Of a stretch of DNA of 64,000 nt, positions 58,527 to 64,000 are shown in pieces. This DNA is from Paenibacillus sp. FSL H7-0326 (GTDB lineage: Bacteria; Bacillota; Bacilli; Paenibacillales; Paenibacillaceae). Below the pieces are notes generated by a model. The model saw nothing but the letters and a program-made list of their open reading frames with translations. It was not told where the DNA came from and did no database searches. The first letter of the stretch is position 1. Each line of letters opens with the position of its first letter. A program made the translations under genes and the position numbers. The stretch is from NCBI RefSeq assembly GCF_001955535.1, contig NZ_MPVN01000003.1, positions 372,001-436,000 on the forward strand. The letters run 5' to 3'.

Positions 58527-59981
58527 ATGAACTACATAGAACTAGGGAAACAATTTATAGGTGGTGACTGGAGAGAGGGATCCAGCGAGAAAGTGCTGCA
58601 TGATATCAATCCATATAATGATGAGATTATCACGACTTTTCAAATAGCCAGCGTAAATGATATTGATGAAGCATACAAATCAGCTCATAAAGCCAAGCTC
58701 GAATGGGACAAGGTTAATCCTTACAAGAAACGCGATATTCTGGAGAAAGCTGTTACATACATAGAAGCAAATGAAGATGAGATTACATCCCTTATCATTC
58801 AAGAGCTGGGTGGTACTCGGATGAAGGCCGCGTTTGAGATTGGTCTTGTTAAGAATATGATAAAGGAAGCGGCTACCTTCCCGCTCCGCATGGAAGGAAA
58901 GATTCTTCCATCTACAGAAGATGGCAAAGAAAATCGTCTATATCGAATTCCTGCTGGAGTGGTTGGGGTTATCAGTCCATTTAATTTCCCGTTCTTCTTA
59001 TCCATGAAATCTGTTGCGCCTGCCCTCGGTGCGGGAAATGGTGTGGTGTTAAAGCCGCATGAGGATACACCGATTACAGGTGGTACACTGATTGGCAAGA
59101 TCTTCGAGGAAGCAGGTATTCCAAAAGGTCTATTAAATGTTGTTGTTACTGATATTAAGGAAATTGGAGATGCGTTTGTCGAGCATCCGATTCCTAGAAT
59201 TATTTCCTTTACGGGATCAACTCAGGTCGGTAGCTATATTGGCCAGCTGGCAGTCAAGAACTATAAGAAGCCTCTTCTGGAGCTGGGTGGAAATAGTGCA
59301 TTCATCATACTAGAGGATGCTGATCTTGATTATGCAGTTCAAGCGGCAACTTTCAGCAGATTTACACATCAAGGTCAAATCTGTATGTGTGCCAATCGTA
59401 TTCTCGTACAAAAATCAATATATGAACAATTTATCAGCATGTTTAAAGAAAAAGTAGCTGCGCTTAAGGTGGGGGATCCTAGCGATCCAGAGACGGTCAT
59501 TGGTCCTGTCATTAATAGACGCCAGGCAGAAACACTTGAGAAGCTTATTGCGAAGGGAATTGAGGAAGGAGCCGTTCCTCTCCTGCAAGGCAAGATATCA
59601 GGAAGAATGGTAGAGCCGACGATTCTCATTGATGTCAATCCTGAGATGATCGTTGCTCAAGATGAGCTGTTTGGTCCGGTTGTCTCCATCATTCCTTTTG
59701 AAACAGAAGAAGAAGCCATTGATATCGCAAACGATACGAGATTTGGACTTAGCGGTGCAGTCCACACTTCCAACCTGGAGCGGGGGGTAGAGCTGGCGAA
59801 AAAAGTGCATACCGGCATGATCCATGTCAATGATATTACGATAAACGATGAGCCCATCATTGCGTTTGGTGGAGAGAAGCAATCCGGGTTAGGTCGTATG
59901 AATGGAGCATGGAGTCTGGATGAATTTACGACGATGAAGTGGATTTCGGTTATCTATGGACAGCGGAAATTTCCGTATTAA
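58527..59981 (+). CDS. yfmT: Aldehyde dehydrogenase (YfmT/benzaldehyde-type)
   Basis: The 484-residue NAD(P)-dependent enzyme has VISPFNFPFFLSMKSVAPAL (cofactor fold), Glu252 in LLELGGNSAF, the nucleophile Cys286 in GQICMCANRI and the end GLGRMNGAWSLDEFTTMKW. Length and the neighbouring soluble chemoreceptor match B. subtilis YfmT (aromatic aldehyde dehydrogenase) and its partner YfmS. It probably oxidises benzaldehyde- or vanillin-like aldehydes to acids. A GAGGAGG box lies 10 bp before the ATG. The next gene follows after 18 bp. Confidence 0.9.
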   Translation: MNYIELGKQFIGGDWREGSSEKVLHDINPYNDEIITTFQIASVNDIDEAYKSAHKAKLEWDKVNPYKKRDILEKAVTYIEANEDEITSLIIQELGGTRMKAAFEIGLVKNMIKEAATFPLRMEGKILPSTEDGKENRLYRIPAGVVGVISPFNFPFFLSMKSVAPALGAGNGVVLKPHEDTPITGGTLIGKIFEEAGIPKGLLNVVVTDIKEIGDAFVEHPIPRIISFTGSTQVGSYIGQLAVKNYKKPLLELGGNSAFIILEDADLDYAVQAATFSRFTHQGQICMCANRILVQKSIYEQFISMFKEKVAALKVGDPSDPETVIGPVINRRQAETLEKLIAKGIEEGAVPLLQGKISGRMVEPTILIDVNPEMIVAQDELFGPVVSIIPFETEEEAIDIANDTRFGLSGAVHTSNLERGVELAKKVHTGMIHVNDITINDEPIIAFGGEKQSGLGRMNGAWSLDEFTTMKWISVIYGQRKFPY

Positions 59982-59999
59982 GAACAAGGAGAGAAGAAG

Positions 60000-60866
60000 A
60001 TGAATACATCAATGGAACCCAACACACAGCACGATCTTATCAAATCATTTATAACAGTAGCTCCATTCTTGAATAGCCTCTCAAATGATGACATTACCAT
60101 TGGAATCTATGATACAGAGAAGCTGATCATTAATATTCCGGGGAAGACTTTCTCTCTTAATGTAAGCCCGGGAGACCCTTTAATGGAAGGGGATATTGTA
60201 ACCAATGCCATTCGAAATAATACGGCTTTATCCGCGATTGTACCAAAGGAGCTGTTTGGGTTTCCTCTAGCGGCTAGAGCGATTCCACTGCATGACGAAG
60301 AAGGCAGAGTGATTGGTGGAATTGGTATGGGGACTAGTCTTGAGAAAGCGAGCAAGCTGTTTGAGATGGCGGAGAGCTTCTCCGCCATTGTCGAGGAGTC
60401 TACGGCCTCAATTGAGGATATTAGTCGTGCTGTGACTCATCTTAATGATCGTGTGACAGGCATGACTGCACAAATGCAAGACATAAGTTCAAGTGCTCAG
60501 CAGATTGGCAAGATCTCGGCCGTAGTTAAGGAGATTTCGGATCAAAGTAACCTGCTTGGTCTGAATGCTGCTATCGAAGCTGCTCGAGCTGGTGAAGTGG
60601 GAAGAGGCTTTTCGGTTGTTGCCGGAGAGATTAGGAAGCTGGCTACGAGCTCCAAGAGTAACGTAGATCAAATTAATGGTATCACACAAAATATCCAAGA
60701 ACTGCTGCTGCGTTTAAACCAAGCTTTTTCCGATATTCATACACTTGCTGATACCCAATCAGGTACCATTCAAGAATTTACGGCTACGATTCAAGAGATC
60801 AGTGTCAAAGCAGAAGAGTTAGCTCAGGTTGCAGAACAAACTTTGTATTCAAACGATAGTCAGTGA
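60000..60866 (+). CDS. yfmS: Soluble methyl-accepting chemotaxis-like protein (YfmS-like)
   Basis: The 288-residue protein has no membrane segment. Residues 1-120 form a small ligand-binding domain (DDITIGIYDTEKLIINIPGK, VIGGIGMGTSLEKASKLFEM). Residues 130-280 form a coiled-coil signalling domain with the highly conserved hairpin tip SDQSNLLGLNAAIEAARAGE followed by GRGFSVVAGEIRKLA. It thus signals to CheA/CheW from the cytoplasm. It is coupled to the aldehyde dehydrogenase gene, suggesting it senses that enzyme's substrate, product or redox effect (inference). Confidence 0.9.
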   Translation: MNTSMEPNTQHDLIKSFITVAPFLNSLSNDDITIGIYDTEKLIINIPGKTFSLNVSPGDPLMEGDIVTNAIRNNTALSAIVPKELFGFPLAARAIPLHDEEGRVIGGIGMGTSLEKASKLFEMAESFSAIVEESTASIEDISRAVTHLNDRVTGMTAQMQDISSSAQQIGKISAVVKEISDQSNLLGLNAAIEAARAGEVGRGFSVVAGEIRKLATSSKSNVDQINGITQNIQELLLRLNQAFSDIHTLADTQSGTIQEFTATIQEISVKAEELAQVAEQTLYSNDSQ

Positions 60867-60927
60867 GTATATACATGCTGGTAATGGACAACCCTTAAGG
60901 TAAAAATTATTGAGAGGAGTTCAACTC

Positions 60928-61161
60928 TTGAAATTTGAACTTGGGCGTTGCTTACTCAATGAACGATTAATGGTATCCGATAGGTCTGTGGAATGGCTGG
61001 CTAAAGAGCTGCTGATTAAACCGGAACGAGTATACGACTTTATCGAAAACAAAAGAGTGATGCCCCTCAAAATGGCGATATCCATCGCCTATACTATCGG
61101 TTGTGATGTTGCTGACTTGTATGAACGGATACCGAGCTTATCTGAAACAAAGAGAGATTAA
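60928..61161 (+). CDS. Small XRE-like DNA-binding protein
   Basis: The 77-residue protein is one lambda-repressor-like HTH: SVEWLAKELLIKPERVYDFI followed by ENKRVMPLKMAISIAYTIGC and DVADLYERIP. It starts with TTG behind GAGGAG (60913) with good spacing; an upstream in-frame start at 60910 overlaps that box. It lies 62 bp after the yfmS-like gene and may be its operon partner. Operator unknown. A terminator follows. Confidence 0.75.
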   Translation: MKFELGRCLLNERLMVSDRSVEWLAKELLIKPERVYDFIENKRVMPLKMAISIAYTIGCDVADLYERIPSLSETKRD

Positions 61162-61192
61162 CAGATGAATCGGCGGCCTGCATAAGACTTAT

Positions 61193-61230
61193 AAAAAAAG
61201 ATCGATTCATTAAGAACCGATCTTTTTTTT
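61193..61230. terminator. Bidirectional intrinsic terminator
   Basis: AAAAAAAGATCG (61193-61204) and CGATCTTTTTTTT (61218-61230) form a stem with A and T tails, between the small XRE gene and the convergent TauD-type gene. Confidence 0.9.
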
Positions 61231-61239
61231 ATATACGAA

Positions 61240-62160
61240 TTAGAACGGCCGATCACCAGCAATAGATACGCGCTCTGCCACCCTGCGATGCGGGTAATAA
61301 TCAGAGACAGCATAATGCTGGGTTGCCCTGTTATCCCATAGTGCGACGGAATTGGCTTCCCAATGGAAACGAACCTGATATTCTGGAATGTGAGCCTGAC
61401 GGAACAGGTAATTAAGAAGCTTCTCGCTCTCTTCCTCCTCAAGTCCGACAATCCGGATGGTGAAGGCGCCATTAACAAATAGTGTCTTGCGCCCCGTTTC
61501 GGGATGAGTCCGCACGATGGGATGCTCTGCAGCAGGAAACTCTTCCTGTTTTGCAGCAAGGATCTCCGGCGGCATAAAGCGTCCGAACGTCGTCGTAAAA
61601 TCATGTATGGCAGTAAGCCCGTTGATTCTTTCTTTTATTTCATCTGGAAGGTTGTCATAAGCTGCTCCCATATCCGCCCATATCGTGTCACCGCCGAAGG
61701 GAGGGACTTCGGATAATCGAAGCACAGAGCCAAGGGCAGGGTCAATACGCCAGGTCACATCTGCATGCCAAACATTTTCATTGCCAGTCATATTTGCGTT
61801 TTTCTCAAACCGCGTAATTTCTTCTGAGCTTCCACGGGGGAGGAAAGGATGCTTCTCAAGTTCTCCCCACTCTTTGGCAAAAGCCACCTGCTGTTCGCTC
61901 GTAATGTGCTGGTTCCGGAAGAACAACACTTTCCACTCCAGAAATGCGCGATGAATTTCGGCCTTGATTTCAGGAGTCAGCGGCTTTCCAAGGTCAACAC
62001 CTTCGATTTCTGCTCCAATAATCGGCCCAAGCGGTTTTAATGTGAACAAGGTATAAGGACGATCCTCTAATCCTTCTGCAAGTCGGTTCAAATGTCTCGC
62101 TCCTGCTTTAAATTCCCGGACAGGTGCGTAATCACGTGACAGATAAGTGGTTTGACTCAT
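61240..62160 (-). CDS. Fe(II)/2-oxoglutarate-dependent dioxygenase, TauD/TfdA family
   Basis: The 306-residue enzyme has the 2-His-1-carboxylate triad His132, Asp134 (NVWHADVTW) and His282 (ATQHYAVSDY), and the 2-oxoglutarate-binding Arg293 or a neighbour in the HRRVAER segment. The N-terminal LFTLKPLGPIIGAEIEGVDL is typical of TauD and alkylsulfatase AtsK. It would release sulfite from taurine, alkylsulfonates or sulfate esters. ATG 62160 follows GAGGAGG. It is divergent from an ABC ATPase of the nitrate/sulfonate type, and its long leader carries a hairpin and terminator shared in design with that gene. Confidence 0.92.
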   Translation of the reverse strand: MSQTTYLSRDYAPVREFKAGARHLNRLAEGLEDRPYTLFTLKPLGPIIGAEIEGVDLGKPLTPEIKAEIHRAFLEWKVLFFRNQHITSEQQVAFAKEWGELEKHPFLPRGSSEEITRFEKNANMTGNENVWHADVTWRIDPALGSVLRLSEVPPFGGDTIWADMGAAYDNLPDEIKERINGLTAIHDFTTTFGRFMPPEILAAKQEEFPAAEHPIVRTHPETGRKTLFVNGAFTIRIVGLEEEESEKLLNYLFRQAHIPEYQVRFHWEANSVALWDNRATQHYAVSDYYPHRRVAERVSIAGDRPF

Positions 62161-62215
62161 GGATATTAGCCTCCTCAATTATAGTATTCCTACGTTTTTA
62201 GTGGACTTTAGAACG

Positions 62216-62287
62216 AAAAAAAGACGCCAGAGAAGTCAGACACGAAGAAGATGGATTACATCCCTCGTATCCGAATCTCTGGTCGTC
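62216..62287 (-). terminator. Leader terminator in front of the TauD-type gene
   Basis: On the minus strand, GACGACCAGAGA (62287-62276) pairs with TCTCTGGCGTC (62233-62223), an inner GATACGA/TCGTGTC stem supports it, and seven T follow (62222-62216). It lies between the promoter at 62374 and the start codon at 62160. Its 5' arm overlaps the hairpin at 62273-62297. Confidence 0.8.
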
Positions 62288-62297
62288 CAGTTGATCC
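62273..62297 (-). promoter_or_regulatory. Antiterminator-like leader hairpin, copy A
   Basis: Read on the minus strand: GGATC, AA, CTGG, loop ACGA, CCAG, A, GATTC. The lower stem GGATC/GATTC includes one G-U pair where copy B has A-U. The 3' arm (CCAG-A-GATTC) is also the 5' arm of the leader terminator, so the two structures exclude each other. Confidence 0.65.
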
Positions 62298-62344
62298 GTT
62301 CATCGCTTACAGACTGATTTATAGTTCAGTGTGTGATGGACCAA

Positions 62345-62374
62345 ATCTTATCAGCAAGTATCGCAAACTGTCAA
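62345..62374 (-). promoter_or_regulatory. Promoter of the TauD-type gene
   Basis: TTGACA (62374-62369) and TAAGAT (62350-62345) on the minus strand with an 18-bp spacer. The leader to the start codon is about 180 nt. Confidence 0.75.
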
Positions 62375-62464
62375 CCTGTATTTTTCTAAAATATGTAAGA
62401 TTTTTTCGCGGTTTAGTTTAGTCTTTTTTACTTACTAATGTAATTCTACCTGTTTAATCGGGTA

Positions 62465-62494
62465 TTGACAATATCCTCCCAGCTCTGCTAAGAT
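62465..62494 (+). promoter_or_regulatory. Promoter of the ABC ATPase gene
   Basis: TTGACA (62465-62470) and TAAGAT (62489-62494) with an 18-bp spacer, identical in hexamers and spacing to the divergent promoter. The leader is about 150 nt. Confidence 0.75.
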
Positions 62495-62550
62495 GAGCCA
62501 CAACAACGAATGATTTGGATTTCTTAACGGTAATTTAAATCGATATGTGT

Positions 62551-62576
62551 GAATCGACTGGAACGACCAGAGATTC
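62551..62576 (+). promoter_or_regulatory. Antiterminator-like leader hairpin, copy B
   Basis: GAATC, GA, CTGG, loop AACGA, CCAG, A, GATTC. It matches copy A on the opposite strand in stem, internal loop and 3' arm. Its 3' arm overlaps the terminator arm that starts at 62569. Confidence 0.65.
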
Positions 62577-62620
62577 GGCTGCACCCCTTTTTTTCAGAAG
62601 GTGAGCCGAGTCTCTTTTTT
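62569..62620 (+). terminator. Leader terminator in front of the ABC ATPase gene
   Basis: AGAGATTCGGCT.CACC (62569-62585) pairs with GGTG.AGCCGA.TCTCT (62600-62615), followed by TTTTTT. It stands between the promoter and the start codon at 62649. Confidence 0.85.
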
Positions 62621-62648
62621 ATTTTTCACTAAGAATGGGGGAGCCAAT

Positions 62649-63425
62649 ATGTCCGAAGAACGAAGATCAATTCTCGAAGTGAACGCAGTGAATAAAACCT
62701 TTAGAGGAGACCAAGGCTCTAATCATGTGCTGGATGAGATCAATCTTACAGTGAAGGAAGGGGACTTCACGACCATTATTGGGCCGAGCGGCTGTGGGAA
62801 GAGCACACTGCTCAAAATTGTTGCAGGCCTTGATACCGATTACGAAGGGGATGTATTTCTCAAAGGGAAGCGGGTAGATCGTCCATCTCAGGAAAAAGGC
62901 TTTATCTTTCAGGAGCACAGGCTGTTTCCGTGGCTCAGTGTAGAGCAGAACATTGCAGCGGATTTATCACTAAAAGATCCGGAAGTTCGAAGCCGAGTCG
63001 ACGCGTTGATTGAACTGGTTAAATTGAAAGGTTTTGAAAAGGCATTTCCAAGAGAACTCTCGGGTGGGATGTCACAGCGGGTTGCCATTGCACGGGCACT
63101 GCTCAGAAATCCGGAGGTCATGCTGCTCGACGAGCCGTTTGGTGCACTGGATGCTTTTACAAGAGGCCATATGCAGGAGGCGCTGCTCGATATATGGCAG
63201 ACCAATAAGACTGCGATGGTTCTCGTCACCCATGATATTGATGAAGCGGTATTCTTGTCCACCAGGGTGGTCGTGATGGACCGGCGTCCAGGTCGAATCA
63301 AGGCGATCGTGCCGATTGATCTACCCTATCCACGTAAACGAACCAGCCGTTCCTTTACTGAGCTGCGTACTTTGGTATTGGATGAGCTGGATCACCGGGA
63401 GGAGCAAGAAGCATACAGTATTTGA
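62649..63425 (+). CDS. ABC transporter ATP-binding protein, nitrate/sulfonate/taurine type
   Basis: The 258-residue protein has Walker A GPSGCGKST (residues 45-53), the Q-loop FIFQEHRLFPW with the RLFPW form typical of SsuB/TauB/NrtD, the signature LSGGMSQRVAIARAL, Walker B VMLLDEPFGALDAF and the H-loop VTHDIDEAVFLS. It would energise import of alkylsulfonates or taurine. ATG 62649 follows GGGGGAG; an upstream GTG at 62601 lies inside the terminator. No permease or binding protein follows in this window, so it is an orphan subunit. Confidence 0.93.
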   Translation: MSEERRSILEVNAVNKTFRGDQGSNHVLDEINLTVKEGDFTTIIGPSGCGKSTLLKIVAGLDTDYEGDVFLKGKRVDRPSQEKGFIFQEHRLFPWLSVEQNIAADLSLKDPEVRSRVDALIELVKLKGFEKAFPRELSGGMSQRVAIARALLRNPEVMLLDEPFGALDAFTRGHMQEALLDIWQTNKTAMVLVTHDIDEAVFLSTRVVVMDRRPGRIKAIVPIDLPYPRKRTSRSFTELRTLVLDELDHREEQEAYSI

Positions 63426-63431
63426 ATTCAA

Positions 63432-63464
63432 TATTATATTAACGTAATAGCGTTTAATATAATA
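63432..63464. repeat. AT-rich inverted repeat after the ABC gene
   Basis: TATTATATTAA (63432-63442) and TTAATATAATA (63454-63464) are perfect 11-bp arms around an 11-bp spacer. Role unclear. Confidence 0.5.
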
Positions 63465-63470
63465 CATAAG

Positions 63471-63545
63471 AACCCCCACTAGTAAACAAGGTTAGAAAGA
63501 AATCGGGTAATTTAGATTTCTCTTGTTGAATGATGGGGGTTTTTA
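63471..63545 (+). terminator. Long intrinsic terminator
   Basis: AACCCCCA (63471-63478) pairs with TGGGGGTT (63534-63541), AACAAG/CTTGTT and AGAAATC/GATTTCT pair inside, and T follows. It lies between the ABC gene and the convergent TetR gene. Confidence 0.85.
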
Positions 63546-63569
63546 TGTTGTATACTACACTCGTCAAGC

Positions 63570-64000
63570 TTACATGGAGGCGGGTGATCCCAATAACGTA
63601 CCGCGCAAGAAGATTTCCACGATCTCCTTGCCTAAATTGGCAGAGTAAGTCTCATTTTTATTACCTATAACCATCATGGTAGAGAAAGTTTGAGCCAGTA
63701 GCATTGGATTATTTTTTCGAAGTATATTACGTTCCATCGCCTCTCGAAAATAGTCAGCTAATTCCTCGTAAATTTGATTTTCAGCTTCTCTAATCTTCTG
63801 GATCTGTTCCTCACTCAGAAACTTCTCTGCTTCTCTAAGAAGCGTCTCTATTTCCGCATGGGGATTGGCTAATCTTGCTTCTGCAACCTTTAGTAATCCT
63901 TCTTCCAGATGCTCTGCATCTCTTAATAATCCTGACGTATGTTGATGTACATTCTTGAACATAGTCGTAACCGCAACCTTAAAAAGTTCAGCTTTGCTGG
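63570..64000 (-). CDS. TetR family regulator, N-terminus outside window
   Basis: The minus strand is open from the window edge to a stop at 63570. The first visible residues (SKAELFKVAVTTMFKNVHQH) follow the usual FxSKAEL end of the TetR HTH, so the DNA-binding part lies just beyond the edge. The ligand-binding core is helical and charged (AEIETLLREAEKFLSEEQIQ), ending FLRGTLLGSPASM. The target is unknown; it is convergent with the ABC gene. Confidence 0.85.
   Translation of the reverse strand, partial: SKAELFKVAVTTMFKNVHQHTSGLLRDAEHLEEGLLKVAEARLANPHAEIETLLREAEKFLSEEQIQKIREAENQIYEELADYFREAMERNILRKNNPMLLAQTFSTMMVIGNKNETYSANLGKEIVEIFLRGTLLGSPASM

Noticed and set aside
61158..61604. Minus-strand open frame of 148 codons overlapping the TauD-type gene
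   Set aside because: It runs in another frame of the same strand over conserved TauD codons, has no ribosome binding site and an arginine/serine-rich composition typical of shadow frames.
62470..62640. S-box, T-box or known sulfur riboswitch in the divergent leaders
   Set aside because: The S-box core and the T-box AGGGTGGNACCGCG sequence are absent, and the leader before the hairpin is too short for these aptamers.

Overview
The window looks like chromosomal DNA of a Bacillales soil or plant-associated bacterium, most likely Paenibacillus. The reasons are strong AGGAGG-type ribosome binding sites, many TTG/GTG starts, AT-leaning intergenic DNA with intrinsic terminators, and the gene types: WxL surface proteins, KGG stress protein, arsRBC, a yfmT/yfmS-like pair, and a multi-domain mannanase with X2 and CBM3 modules. 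No rRNA, tRNA, CRISPR array or replication origin was seen.

Layout. 1-4.5 kb: partial WYL regulator divergent from a GyrI-like protein, a tyrosine phosphatase and an EcsC protein. 4.6-7.5 kb: a frameshifted DUF3885 gene cut at its 3' end by a decayed IS200/IS605 element (tnpA with a damaged HUH motif, tnpB split by a frameshift). 7.5-18.7 kb: small housekeeping and stress genes, including two MerR-controlled divergent units (MFS exporter; nitroreductase), each with a dyad in a 19-bp promoter spacer, then arsRBC, an esterase, a VOC protein and a LysE exporter whose leader can mask its own ribosome binding site. 18.8-27.3 kb: a mosaic zone. A manganese catalase gene is split into two pieces about 7.7 kb apart, joined by broken AraC, alcohol dehydrogenase, SDR and surface-protein fragments around two intact polysaccharide-degrading genes (heparinase II/III and a secreted beta-helix protein with a perfect cre box). 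27.4-37.7 kb: IclR regulator, glutamine amidotransferase, CopA, secreted GH26 mannanase, lipoprotein, FAD oxidase and esterase.

37.9-45.3 kb: a WxL/WxL-interacting pair behind a promoter-proximal terminator, a phosphotransferase, an acetyltransferase, a KGG protein, and minus-strand flavoenzymes and an NmrA-like protein with a MarR repressor that has a perfect palindromic operator. 45.5-48.7 kb: AraC regulator divergent from DUF2264 and GH88 genes, a unit for unsaturated uronyl oligosaccharides. 48.8-55.5 kb: SDR, XRE-AbrB regulator coupled to a macrolide-type glycosyltransferase, then rifampin phosphotransferase and a methyltransferase (antibiotic modification neighbourhood). 55.6-61.2 kb: VanW protein, transporter and AraC remnants, methionine aminopeptidase, and the aldehyde dehydrogenase/soluble chemoreceptor pair. 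61.2-63.4 kb: a Fe(II)/2-oxoglutarate dioxygenase (TauD type) divergent from an orphan nitrate/sulfonate-type ABC ATPase. A partial TetR gene closes the window.

The most interesting feature is in the 488-bp region between the TauD-type gene and the ABC gene. Both divergent transcripts start from promoters with the same hexamers and 18-bp spacers. Both carry a near-identical small hairpin with a compensating pair change, and in both the 3' arm of that hairpin overlaps the 5' arm of an intrinsic terminator that precedes the gene. This is the layout of a transcription antitermination element used twice. I do not recognise it as a known riboswitch, T-box or RAT sequence.

Several genes carry single-base frameshifts, often in A, T or G runs, while long genes (copA, rph, GH26, heparinase) are intact. 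This favours real local gene decay over general sequencing error, but read-level data would be needed to be certain.
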